Source of the DNA: an uncultured Collinsella sp.
GTDB lineage: Bacteria > Actinomycetota > Coriobacteriia > Coriobacteriales > Coriobacteriaceae
Assembly (NCBI GenBank): GCA_900545875.1
Contig: URAQ01000028.1
Coordinates: 1-11,869, forward strand
Length of the DNA: 11,869 nucleotides
Direction: 5' to 3'
Shown: one piece after another, positions 1 to 7,822 of the stretch
How positions within the stretch are numbered: the first letter of the stretch is position 1
Layout: each line of letters begins with the position of its first letter
Notes under the pieces: model-generated
What the model saw: only the letters and a program-made list of their open reading frames with translations
The model's database searches: none
Told to the model about the DNA's origin: nothing
Translations under genes and position numbers: made by a program

Positions 1-918
1 GTGCCCGATAAACGAGGCGAGTACCTGCTGAAACAACGTTCCACACATGACGGGAAACACGACTTCGCCCGGAAAGTATTGCGTGGCGATGACGGCGCCC
101 GAAGAGATGTTACGCATGCCGCAGGTAAAGCACATGGTAGTCGTCTCGCTATATGGCAGATGCAGCGCACGGGCGACCAGAAAACCGACGACAAAGCCGC
201 TGATGGCGAAGGTCAAAATAAAGAGGGCGACTTCCAGGCGCACCGCGTTCATGTGCAGCACGTACTCGCTCATGGCGGTGGAGTTGGAGGCGATAACGCC
301 CATCATCATGAATTTGCAGGCGGGCGAGAGCGCGGGGGAGAGCTTCTCGTGTCCCCATCCACGCGTGAGCTCGTTGATCACGATGCCGAGCACGGCGGGG
401 ATGGCGATCATAAAGGCCATGTCTTGCATCATGCTCGGCACATCGATCGAGACGGTGGCACCCAGCAAGAGCTTAAGCGTGAGCGGAATCGTCACAGGGG
501 AGATAACCGAGGACGTCAGGATGATGGTGAGCGCGAGCGGGCCGTTGCCGCCGAACATGCTGATCCACATAAAAGCGGTGACGGCCACGGGCACGCTGTA
601 CTCGAGCACGATGCCGCAGACAAGGTTGGGGTTGGAGCCAAAGAAGAGTGACCCCATGGCATACGCCGCGATGGGAATAAGCACTGCCGAGACCAGCAAC
701 GCCAGAATCAGGTGCAGCGGACGGTGGAACACCTCGGCTACCTGGTGAAAGGTGTTGCTGAGCGCACCTTGGAACGTCATAAAGGCAAACAAGGTGGGAA
801 CGATGGGCTTGAGCACGCCGATCTGCTGGGGAAAGAGCACGCCGAGCGCCACGCAAATCGGAACGATGATCTGCATATGCCCCGCGAGGAACTTTCCCAG
901 TCCAGCCCATTGCTTCAT
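1..918 (-). CDS. Bile acid:sodium symporter (BASS) family transporter, 3' end missing
   Basis: A polytopic membrane protein of the bile acid:sodium symporter superfamily, probably moving an organic anion with sodium; the substrate cannot be read from sequence. The frame is open from ATG at 918-916 to the window edge: 306 codons with no stop. The protein is a series of hydrophobic segments (about residues 17-35, 38-58, 68-92, 99-120, 128-152, 166-182, 204-222, 228-250). The family's two characteristic unwound-helix regions are visible: a segment around residues 107-145 (YSVPVAVTAF, then GGNGPLALT) and the late motif CGMRN at 266-270 followed by ISSGAVIA. Family members are usually about 300-330 residues, so only the last few residues should be missing. 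The start is chosen because AAAGGGAG lies about 11 bases upstream and the hydrophobic N-terminus follows directly. It is transcribed away from the recJ-rel cluster. Family assignment is firm; function beyond it is not. Confidence 0.85.
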   Translation of the reverse strand, partial: MKQWAGLGKFLAGHMQIIVPICVALGVLFPQQIGVLKPIVPTLFAFMTFQGALSNTFHQVAEVFHRPLHLILALLVSAVLIPIAAYAMGSLFFGSNPNLVCGIVLEYSVPVAVTAFMWISMFGGNGPLALTIILTSSVISPVTIPLTLKLLLGATVSIDVPSMMQDMAFMIAIPAVLGIVINELTRGWGHEKLSPALSPACKFMMMGVIASNSTAMSEYVLHMNAVRLEVALFILTFAISGFVVGFLVARALHLPYSETTTMCFTCGMRNISSGAVIATQYFPGEVVFPVMCGTLFQQVLASFIGH

Positions 919-1140
919 ATGTCCCGTGACTCCCTTTATCCGCGAACTCGTTTGTATGGATATGCTAGACGCTCGTATGCGTCCGTGCGGCTGAAACGCT
1001 CGATTATTTCGAGGCCATTACCGCCATCGTTTGCCGAAACCGCGGCGCACCGCGGCGTTTTGCGTCCGCGCTGCACGGTATAATAAAACCGTTCAACAGA
1101 TCTGCCTGCCGAAGCGGGCATACACAGAGGACTCATCGCT
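919..1140. other. Intergenic region between divergent genes
   Basis: About 220 bases between the start of the symporter gene (minus) and the recJ-type gene (plus). It should hold both promoters. The clearest element is a perfect TATAAT at 1079-1084. A GC-rich repeat of CCGCGG at 1040-1045 and 1050-1055, separated by CGCA, could form a 6-bp hairpin followed by TTTT. No convincing protein frame is seen. Confidence 0.5.
1060..1084 (+). promoter_or_regulatory. Candidate promoter for the recJ-type gene
   Basis: A consensus -10 hexamer TATAAT at 1079-1084 lies about 110 bases upstream of the recJ-type start. The -35 is unclear: TTGCGT at 1060-1065 is only 13 bases away, which is short, and no better hexamer is seen at 16-18 bases. 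The -10 is strong; the whole promoter call is moderate. Confidence 0.45.
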
Positions 1141-1206
1141 ATGAACCGTGAGAGGTATCGCGGCGACCTGCCCCTATCAGGGGTGGGTGCCTATGTCATC
1201 GCTTAA
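1141..1206 (+). CDS. Possible 21-codon leader ORF overlapping the recJ-type start
   Basis: A short frame starts at ATG 1141, has AGAGGA at 1126-1131 (nine bases upstream), and ends at TAA 1204-1206. It overlaps the start of the exonuclease gene at 1193 in another frame. The encoded peptide (starting MNRERYRGDL) matches nothing I recognise. It could be chance, or a leader whose translation is coupled to the downstream gene by the overlap. Its own ribosome site is the only positive evidence. Confidence 0.25.
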   Translation: MNRERYRGDLPLSGVGAYVIA

Positions 1207-4036
1207 GACGACGCATCGCTGGGCGGTCGCTCAGCAAAACCCCGAGCTCGAAAAGGAGCTTTCGGCTGGTCTGGGCATTCCCGGGCTGGTGGCGCGCATT
1301 ATGGTCGCGCACGGCATTGACTCCATCAAAGAGGGCCAATTGTTTTTGACGCCTTCGCTCGATCGCGACTGGGCCGACCCACTCATTATCCCGGGCATGT
1401 CGGTCGTTGCCGACCGCGTCGAGCGTGCTATTCGCAACCACGAGCACATTGCAGTCTTTGGCGATTTTGACGTTGACGGTATTACGTCGACCTGCCTGTT
1501 GACCGAGGCGCTGCGCACGTTTGGCGCCGATGTCACGCCGTTTATTCCGCACCGCTTTGATGAGGGCTACGGTCTTTCGCGCGCGGCACTCGACCGCGTT
1601 AACGAGCTCGCTCGCCCCCAGCTGATCGTGACCGTCGATAACGGCATTGCCGCCAAGGAAGAGGTTTCCTATTTGGAGGACCTGGGGATCGATTTGGTGG
1701 TCACGGACCATCACGAGCCCTCCGACCAGGTGCCGCAGGGTGTGCCCCTGACCGACCCCAAGCTCGAGGACGAGGGCCCCTCGCGCGAGCTTGCCGGTGC
1801 TGGTGTGGCGCTCAAGCTGGTGCAAGTCCTGGGTGAGCGCCTGGGCAAGCCGTCGTATTGGCGTTCGCTAATCGAGGTCGCGGCGCTGGGCACCGTGTCC
1901 GACATGATGCCGCTCACGCCCGAGAACCGCGCGCTGGTTGCCGAGGGCATCCAGCAGATGCGCGTAACCGCTCGCCCCGGCTATATCGCGCTTGCCGCGC
2001 TTGCCAAGGCGGACCTTTCGAGCATTACGGCGGATGGCCTGTCATTCTCGCTCATTCCCCGCTTAAACGCTGCCGGCCGCATGGCCGATCCCAAGCTGGC
2101 GCTCGACCTGCTGCTTGCCCGCAATCCCATCGAAGCAAGCGCGCTGGCGGCTGAGCTCGAGGAAATCAACCGCCAGCGCCGTGAGATCGAGGCGGAGCTC
2201 ACGCGCGATGCCATGGCAAAGGTCGAGGAGACCTATGACGGCGGGCGCGCGATCGTTGTGGGCGGCGAAGGCTGGCACGAGGGCGTTAAGGGCATCGTGG
2301 CAAGCCGTCTGACCAACCGCTATCACGTGCCGGCGCTGCTGTTCTCGATCGAGGACGGTATCGCGCGCGGCTCTGGTCGCTCGGTGGGCAAAGTTAACCT
2401 GTTTGACGCCGTCGAGCGCTGTTCCGACCTGCTGATTCGTCGCGGCGGACATGCCGGTGCGGTGGGTGTGACTATCGAGGCATCCAAGCTCGATGAATTC
2501 CGTCGTCGCCTTTCCGCCGTGCTATCGGAGCTTCCCGCTGAGGACTTTGAAGACATCGACGAGGTTGCCGCCACGGTCGACCTTTCCGAGCTGAATATCG
2601 AGACTATAGAGCAGATTTCCCGTCTTGAGCCGTTTGGCCAGGGCAACAAGGTGCCGCTGCTGGCCGCCGAGGGCGTGACGATGTGCGATCGCGCCGTGGT
2701 GGGCAAAACCGGCGAGCACATGCGCTTTGTGGCGACCGATGGCGCCGCGAGCGTGCCGGCCATCATGTTCCGCGTGCCGCAAATCGATAAGCTCATCAAC
2801 TGCGATAGCGCTGTCGACTTGGTGTTCGAGGCCGTTGCCGAGCATTGGCAGGGGCGTGTGAAGCCCAAGCTCATGATCAAGGATGTTCTGGTCCGCGATA
2901 CCACGCTGCCCGGCGTCGACGATCCGGCATGCGAGCTTCGTCGTGGCGTGCAGCCGGCGGATTCTGGCCTGCGCCTGGAGTCGCGCAAGCGCGAGACGCT
3001 CGCCCAGCTTTCCTATACCGAGCTCACGCGCTCGCTTATCCATAGCTTTATCGGCTCGAACCAGCCGCACCGCGCGCAGGTCGAGGCGCTCGATGCCCTG
3101 GCCGATCACCAAAGTGTTCTGGCCGTTATGGGAACGGGGCGCGGCAAGTCGCTCATCTTCCATGTACATGCCGCGCGTGAGGCGGTGCTTCGCGGACGTG
3201 CGAGCATCTTTGTCTATCCGCTGCGTGCGCTTGTTGCCGACCAGGCCTATCACCTCTCGTCGACGATGGCATCGCTTGGCATTGGCGTTGGCGTGCTGAC
3301 CGGCGAGACCGTGGAGGCGGCGCGCGATGACGTGTTTGCCGGCTTGGCTTCGGGCCGTACCGGCATCGTGCTCACGACGCCCGAGTTCCTGTCCATTCAC
3401 CGCGACCGCTTTGCGCGTTCGGGGCGCATCGGTTTTGTCGTTATCGATGAGGCGCATCATGCCGGTCTTGCCAAGGGCGGCGACCGCAGCGCCTATCTCG
3501 ACATGCCCGATATCCTCAAAGCCCTGGGCGACCCGGTCGTTATGGCCGCGACGGCCACCGCGACGGCTCCGGTCGTGGCCGAGCTTGCCCGCATGCTTCC
3601 GATCACTCACACGGTGGTCGACGAGACGGTGCGCGAGAACCTGCAGCTCGAGGACGACCGTGATCTTGCAAGTCGCGAGAACCGTTTGGTGTCGATCGTG
3701 GCGACGGGGGAGAAGACCGTCATTTACGTCAATTCGCGCGACCAGTCCGTGGCGCTCGCCAAGACACTACGCAAACGCGTTCCCGACTGTGCGACCCGTA
3801 TCGCGTTCTATAACGCTGGCCTTACGCGCACCGACCGCCATCGCGTAGAGGAGGCGTTTCGAGACGGCAGCCTCAGCTGCATCGTCTCGACATCCGCCTT
3901 TGGCGAGGGCGTCAACCTTCCCGATATTCGCCATGTCGTGCTCTATCACATGCCGTTTGGCGGCATTGAGTTTAACCAGATGAGCGGCCGCGCCGGTCGC
4001 GATGGCCAACCCGCCGTGATCCATCTACTCTATTAG
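1193..4036 (+). CDS. recJ: RecJ-type ssDNA exonuclease fused to RecQ-like helicase, ended by an in-frame TAG
   Basis: A 947-residue product that joins two enzymes of double-strand-end processing. Residues ~80-230 are the DHH phosphoesterase core of RecJ, a 5'-3' single-strand exonuclease: GDFDVDG at 90-96, VDNG at 148-151, DHH at 172-174, then GTVSDM. A DHHA1 part carries GGHAG at 418-422, and a RecJ OB-type domain starts with LEPFGQGN near 478. From ~625 follows a RecQ-like superfamily 2 helicase: Walker A GTGRGKS with K652, DEAH at 752-755, TATAT, FGEGVN, and QMSGRAGRDG starting at Q929. E. coli RecJ has 577 residues, so the helicase is a true extension. The TAG is codon 948, eight codons after the last helicase motif, and the same frame stays open to 4480. 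ATG 1193 is preferred over GTG 1148 because AGGGGTGG lies just upstream. It is first in a likely operon with rel. Both catalytic cores look intact; only the C-terminal tail is cut. Confidence 0.85.
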   Translation: MSSLKTTHRWAVAQQNPELEKELSAGLGIPGLVARIMVAHGIDSIKEGQLFLTPSLDRDWADPLIIPGMSVVADRVERAIRNHEHIAVFGDFDVDGITSTCLLTEALRTFGADVTPFIPHRFDEGYGLSRAALDRVNELARPQLIVTVDNGIAAKEEVSYLEDLGIDLVVTDHHEPSDQVPQGVPLTDPKLEDEGPSRELAGAGVALKLVQVLGERLGKPSYWRSLIEVAALGTVSDMMPLTPENRALVAEGIQQMRVTARPGYIALAALAKADLSSITADGLSFSLIPRLNAAGRMADPKLALDLLLARNPIEASALAAELEEINRQRREIEAELTRDAMAKVEETYDGGRAIVVGGEGWHEGVKGIVASRLTNRYHVPALLFSIEDGIARGSGRSVGKVNLFDAVERCSDLLIRRGGHAGAVGVTIEASKLDEFRRRLSAVLSELPAEDFEDIDEVAATVDLSELNIETIEQISRLEPFGQGNKVPLLAAEGVTMCDRAVVGKTGEHMRFVATDGAASVPAIMFRVPQIDKLINCDSAVDLVFEAVAEHWQGRVKPKLMIKDVLVRDTTLPGVDDPACELRRGVQPADSGLRLESRKRETLAQLSYTELTRSLIHSFIGSNQPHRAQVEALDALADHQSVLAVMGTGRGKSLIFHVHAAREAVLRGRASIFVYPLRALVADQAYHLSSTMASLGIGVGVLTGETVEAARDDVFAGLASGRTGIVLTTPEFLSIHRDRFARSGRIGFVVIDEAHHAGLAKGGDRSAYLDMPDILKALGDPVVMAATATATAPVVAELARMLPITHTVVDETVRENLQLEDDRDLASRENRLVSIVATGEKTVIYVNSRDQSVALAKTLRKRVPDCATRIAFYNAGLTRTDRHRVEEAFRDGSLSCIVSTSAFGEGVNLPDIRHVVLYHMPFGGIEFNQMSGRAGRDGQPAVIHLLY

Positions 4037-4480
4037 TCGCGTGACGCCCGTATTAACGAGCGCCTACTCGACTGCTATGCGCCCGAGCGCGACGAGCTCG
4101 TCACGCTCTATCGCGCGCTGCAGACCATGTGGCGCTCCAACCGCGGCAAGACCGGGGACGATTTCTTTAGCGCGAGCGATATCGACATCGCGCAGATGTG
4201 CCTTGCCATCGATGCTCGCACGCCGGTCGACGAGCGCTCGGTGGAAAGCGGCTTGGGAATCTTCGAAGAGCTTGGTTTTTGTCGCGTTTCGGGGTTTGAC
4301 GACACCCGTCGCATCGCGATGGCCGAAAACCCCGGCCGCGTGCAATTGAGCAGGTCAATTCGCTATTTGGAGGGCTTGCGCTCGCGCATGGAGTTCTCGG
4401 CTTTCCGGAGTTGGGCGCTCGATTCGTGCGCTTCTGATATGCTAGCCAAAGTTAACCGCCCGATCGTACCGCGGGCCTAG
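4037..4480 (+). pseudogene. Detached C-terminal part of the RecJ-helicase fusion
   Basis: Continuation of the preceding gene in the same frame after the TAG at 4034-4036: 147 codons, ending at TAG 4478-4480. The residues right after the stop (SRDARINERLLDCYAPERDE) read as the natural continuation of a RecQ-like helicase, with no frameshift and no gap. Without the stop the protein would have about 1095 residues. The segment is mostly helical and polar, with a winged-helix-like stretch (residues SDIDIAQMCLAIDA). I see no four-cysteine zinc cluster of the kind found after the motor in classic RecQ. An internal ATG at 4127 has no good ribosome site, so separate translation is unlikely. The cause may be a point mutation (for example TCG to TAG), a base error, or a stop that is read through. 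Confidence 0.7.
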
Positions 4481-4495
4481 GGGAAGGGGACCTCG

Positions 4496-6856
4496 ATGGA
4501 TGCCGCAGCCCGTACCGCCCATGATTCCACCCTCCAGCCTTTTTCGGAGATGGAGCACTATAAGCATGCCGATGAGCTGCCGCCCGAGATTATGGCGGAC
4601 AGCTACGACAAGCTGGAGCGCTTGTGCCTCAAATATATGAATGAGGACGACTTCTCCAAGGTGGAGCAAGCCTACTGCTTTGCCGCCGAGAAACACTGTA
4701 ACCAAAAGCGCCGCTCGGGTGAGATGTACATTAACCATCCCGTCGAGGTTGCCATCATTTTGGCCGATCTCAAGATGGATTGTGACGTGGTGTGCGCCGC
4801 GCTGTTGCACGATACCGTCGAGGACACCGAGACCTCGCTCACCGATGTTTCCGGCCTGTTTGGCGATACGGTGGCCGAGCTCGTCGATGGCGTGACCAAG
4901 CTCACCAACATCGAAGTCGACAGCATGGACGAGAAGCAGGCGCTCACGCTGCGCAAGATGTTCCTCGCCATGTCCAAGGACATTCGCGTCATCATCGTTA
5001 AACTTGCCGACCGTCTGCACAACATGCGAACGCTGGCAGCCCTGCGCGAGGATCGTCGCCTGTTTAAGGCTCGCGAGACCATGGACGTGTACGCGCCCTT
5101 GGCCGACCGCCTGGGCATGAGCTCTATTAAGTGGGAGCTCGAGGACCTGTCCTTCTTCTACCTGGAGCCCGATGCCTACCAGCGCATCGCGCGCATGGTG
5201 GCTGAGTCGCGCGAGGTCCGCGAGCGCTACCTTGCCGAGACCATCAAGACGCTTACCGATGAGCTCAACCGCATTGGTCTGGAGGACTTCCAGATCAACG
5301 GCCGCTCCAAGCACTATTGGTCCATCTACCAAAAGATGAAGCGCAAGGGCAAGGAGTTCTCCGAGATCTACGACCTGGTGGCGCTGCGCGTAATTACCCA
5401 TTCGGTGCGCGATTGCTACTCCACGCTCGGTGCGGTGCATACGCTGTGGCACCCCATGCCTGGTCGCTTTAAAGACTATATCGCCATGCCCAAGGTCAAT
5501 AACTACCAGTCGCTCCACACGACGGTCATCGGCCCTACGGCTCGTCCGCTCGAGATTCAGATTCGAACCTACGAGATGCATGAGCAGGCCGAGTACGGCA
5601 TTGCCGCCCACTGGCTATATAAGAAGTCGGGCGGATCGTCTGCTTCCAAGACCAATGACGCTCAACGTTTGGACGACCAGATCAACTGGCTCAAGCATTC
5701 GCTCGATTGGGCGGCTTCCGACGAGATTACCGATGCCAAGGAATACCTGCACTCGCTGAAGGTCGATCTGTTCGATCAGGAGATCTTTGTCTTCACGCCC
5801 AAAGGCGAGGTCATGGCGCTTCGTGCTGGCTCCACGCCGCTCGACTTTGCCTATGCCGTTCATACCGAGGTGGGAAACCATTGCGTCGGCGCCAAAATCA
5901 ACGGTGCGGTGGCTCCGCTCACGCACGAGATCAAGACGGGCGACCGCGTTGAAATCCTGACTAACAAGAGTTCCAAGCCGTCGCGCGATTGGCTCAAGAT
6001 CGTTAAGACACCTTCCGCCAAGTCAAAGATCCGCCGCTATTTTGCCGCTGCGACCAAGGACGACGACGCTGCCGCCGGTCGCGATATGCTGGCCAAGGAC
6101 CTGCGTAAGCGTGGCTATGGCATTTCTACGCCGCGTTCGACGCGTGCACTCAACGCCGTGGCGGAGCAGTTTAACTTCAAGCAGCTCGAGGACCTGTTTG
6201 CCGCCGTCGGCGCCGGCAAGGTTGCCCCGCGCGCTGTGGGCAATAAGGTCGAGCAAATCTTGGACCCCAAGCCCGAGGAACAGCTCACCAAGGCCGAGGC
6301 TATCGCCGAGGTCGTGAAGCAGCCCGCTCGCGGCTCCAACCGCAAGCCGCAAAAGCGCGGCAAGAGCGCCAGTAACGGCATTATCGTCAAGGGCGAGAGC
6401 AACAGCGGCCTGCTGGTCCGTCTGGCTCATTGCTGCAACCCCGTGACGGGTGACGACATCGTCGGCTTCATCACGCGCGGTCGTGGCGTTTCGGTGCATC
6501 GCGCCAACTGCCCCAACGTCAAGGGTCTTATGGAACATCCCGAGCGCATGATCGATGTGGAGTGGGACGGCACTGCCGACACCCTCTTCCAGGTCGAGAT
6601 CGTGGTCGAGTGCCTGGACCGCATGGGCCTGCTCAAGGACGTCACCATTGCCATTGGCGATGCAGGCGGCAATATCCTTTCTGCCGCCACGTCGACCAAC
6701 CGCGAGGGTATTGCGACCCTGCGCTTTATGGTCGAAATATCGGATGCGAGCGGCCTGGATCCGCTGCTGGCTTCCATCAGCAGTGTCGATTCGGTCTACG
6801 ACGCTCGCCGTCTTATGCCCGGCGAGGGCGGAGCGCAACTCAAGCGCCGTGTGTAG
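4496..6856 (+). CDS. rel: Bifunctional (p)ppGpp synthetase/hydrolase (Rel/SpoT family)
   Basis: Makes and degrades the alarmone (p)ppGpp, the stringent-response signal, on the ribosome and in the cytosol. It has 786 residues, the normal long-RSH length, with all domains present. The N-terminal HD hydrolase has H81, HDTVED at 105-110 and D172 in ADRLHN. The synthetase has RSKHYWSIYQKM and then RFKD at 324-327; the RXKD form is typical of bifunctional enzymes, in contrast to the EXDD of synthetase-only RelA. It continues with NNYQSLHTTV and EIQIRTYEMHEQAEYG. A TGS domain starts near 424 (DLFDQEIFVFTPKG). The conserved cysteine pair region has HCCNP with C646 and C647, and an ACT domain fills about 698-780. 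Start: ATG 4496 with AGGGGAAGGGGA just upstream. It begins 15 bases after the recJ frame ends, so co-transcription is likely. The recJ-rel neighbourhood is also common in Firmicutes, where apt often sits between them; here it does not. Confidence 0.95.
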   Translation: MDAAARTAHDSTLQPFSEMEHYKHADELPPEIMADSYDKLERLCLKYMNEDDFSKVEQAYCFAAEKHCNQKRRSGEMYINHPVEVAIILADLKMDCDVVCAALLHDTVEDTETSLTDVSGLFGDTVAELVDGVTKLTNIEVDSMDEKQALTLRKMFLAMSKDIRVIIVKLADRLHNMRTLAALREDRRLFKARETMDVYAPLADRLGMSSIKWELEDLSFFYLEPDAYQRIARMVAESREVRERYLAETIKTLTDELNRIGLEDFQINGRSKHYWSIYQKMKRKGKEFSEIYDLVALRVITHSVRDCYSTLGAVHTLWHPMPGRFKDYIAMPKVNNYQSLHTTVIGPTARPLEIQIRTYEMHEQAEYGIAAHWLYKKSGGSSASKTNDAQRLDDQINWLKHSLDWAASDEITDAKEYLHSLKVDLFDQEIFVFTPKGEVMALRAGSTPLDFAYAVHTEVGNHCVGAKINGAVAPLTHEIKTGDRVEILTNKSSKPSRDWLKIVKTPSAKSKIRRYFAAATKDDDAAAGRDMLAKDLRKRGYGISTPRSTRALNAVAEQFNFKQLEDLFAAVGAGKVAPRAVGNKVEQILDPKPEEQLTKAEAIAEVVKQPARGSNRKPQKRGKSASNGIIVKGESNSGLLVRLAHCCNPVTGDDIVGFITRGRGVSVHRANCPNVKGLMEHPERMIDVEWDGTADTLFQVEIVVECLDRMGLLKDVTIAIGDAGGNILSAATSTNREGIATLRFMVEISDASGLDPLLASISSVDSVYDARRLMPGEGGAQLKRRV

Positions 6857-6890
6857 GTGCGAGAGCCTCTCAGCATCATAGATATTGGTT

Positions 6891-6927
6891 ACGTTCGAGG
6901 CATCGTTTGGTGCCTCGAACGTATTTT
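6891..6927 (+). terminator. Stem-loop terminator after rel
   Basis: A perfect 12-bp inverted repeat (ACGTTCGAGGCA at 6891-6902, its complement at 6911-6922) with an 8-base loop, followed by ATTTT. The T-tract is short, so termination may be partial. The ribosome site of the next gene (AAGGAGG at 6930-6936) begins almost at once after the T-tract. If the next gene is read from rel transcripts, it depends on read-through. Confidence 0.65.
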
Positions 6928-6944
6928 AGAAGGAGGGTATGCGC

Positions 6945-7628
6945 ATGGGCGATATGACTTTGGACCTGACACCCCGAGGCGCGGCTTCGATTGAGGCACT
7001 CGTCAACGGCCCGATTCAGACCAACAGCTACGCCGTGATTTCGAATGACGAGTGCTTAATCGTCGATCCGGCGTGGGAGGGAGAGCGTCTTGTGGAGCAT
7101 ATCCGCACCGCGCATCCCGAGGTGCGCGTACTCGGCTCTGTCTGCACGCACGGTCATGCCGACCATGTTGGCGGGGTTGCCGGGGTTCGAGCTGTCGTTG
7201 GCGACAGCGCACTATATGAGTTGTGCGCTAAGGACGTGACGGTACCTCGCGCAAATATCGAGGAGCAGCGCGCCATGTGGGGTATCGAGACGCCCGATCC
7301 GGGTGAGCCGACGCGCTTGCTTGCCGAGGGCGATACAATCGAGGTGGGCGACGTCTGTCTGCAGGTGATCGAGACGCCGGGGCATACGCCGGGCGGCATC
7401 GTCCTGTTCGCCGCGACCGAGCAGGGGAACATCGCCTTTGTGGGCGACACGCTTTTCCCGGGCAGTCACGGTCGTACCGATCTTTCCGGCGGTGACGAGG
7501 CGGCGATTATGCGCTCGCTCTCCAAACTTGCCAAGACGCTTCCGCCCGATACCGTTTGCTTGACGGGCCATGGCGATTCGACCACGATGGCGCGCGAACT
7601 TATGCAGAACCCGTTTATGCAGATGTAG
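6945..7628 (+). CDS. MBL-fold hydrolase, glyoxalase II-like
   Basis: A cytosolic metal-dependent hydrolase of the metallo-beta-lactamase fold, 227 residues. The metal site is complete: HGHADH with H69, H71, D73 and H74; PGHTPGG with H147; GDTLF with D168; and GHGD with H209. This pattern and length match small glyoxalase II-like proteins (hydroxyacylglutathione hydrolase relatives), but there is no clear substrate-binding C-terminal domain, so the thioester substrate is only a guess. Three in-frame ATGs compete for the start (6939, 6945, 6954). AAGGAGG at 6930-6936 sits eight bases from 6945 but only two from 6939, so 6945 is chosen. In Firmicutes a protein of this type often follows relA, which supports an old gene neighbourhood. 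There is no signal peptide. Confidence 0.85.
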   Translation: MGDMTLDLTPRGAASIEALVNGPIQTNSYAVISNDECLIVDPAWEGERLVEHIRTAHPEVRVLGSVCTHGHADHVGGVAGVRAVVGDSALYELCAKDVTVPRANIEEQRAMWGIETPDPGEPTRLLAEGDTIEVGDVCLQVIETPGHTPGGIVLFAATEQGNIAFVGDTLFPGSHGRTDLSGGDEAAIMRSLSKLAKTLPPDTVCLTGHGDSTTMARELMQNPFMQM

Positions 7629-7754
7629 GCTCGAAGCCGTCTTTCGAACCACGAAGACCGCTCAATCGTCAAGCTATTTTCCCCAGTGGGTCGATTCTGT
7701 GGGGCAAACGGTCAAAATTTGTCCAATCGGATGGTATTCGTGAACAAACGAACG

Positions 7755-7782
7755 TTTATGCTCGGGTATGTCGTGGTAAAAT
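7755..7782 (+). promoter_or_regulatory. Candidate promoter for fba
   Basis: The 194-base gap between the MBL gene and fba is AT-richer than the genes and holds no coding signal. TAAAAT at 7777-7782 is a fair -10, with TTTATG at 7755-7760 as a weak -35 at 16 bases. It lies about 40 bases upstream of the fba start. The strongly biased codon use of fba implies a strong promoter here, but the hexamers alone are modest evidence. Confidence 0.4.
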
Positions 7783-7822
7783 CTCAGGCGTTATCGGAGC
7801 AACCTTACAGGAGGTTTCTTTT

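Noticed and set aside
1..651. Plus-strand frames at the left edge
   Set aside because: They lie opposite a clear membrane transporter on the minus strand and are low in hydrophobic residues and rich in His and Gly, typical of antisense.
2522..3610. 362-codon minus-strand frame inside the RecJ-helicase gene
   Set aside because: It is opposite to conserved helicase and DHHA1 motifs and rich in His, Arg and Gly as expected from antisense codons.
4034..4036. Pyrrolysine or selenocysteine recoding of the internal stop
   Set aside because: The codon is TAG, not TGA; no recoding element or pyl gene is visible, and this protein family has no known recoded residue. Mutation or sequence error is simpler.
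4442..5611. 389-codon minus-strand frame inside rel
   Set aside because: Its sequence is the antisense shadow of a fully conserved Rel protein, a common effect of high GC at third positions. It has no domain I recognise.
6023..6838. 271-codon minus-strand frame opposite the C-terminus of rel
   Set aside because: Antisense shadow of the TGS-to-ACT region, with no ribosome site or known motif.
7556..7822. Upstream extension of the aldolase frame
   Set aside because: It overlaps the MBL gene end and the promoter region. The AGGAGG site and family length fix the start at 7823.
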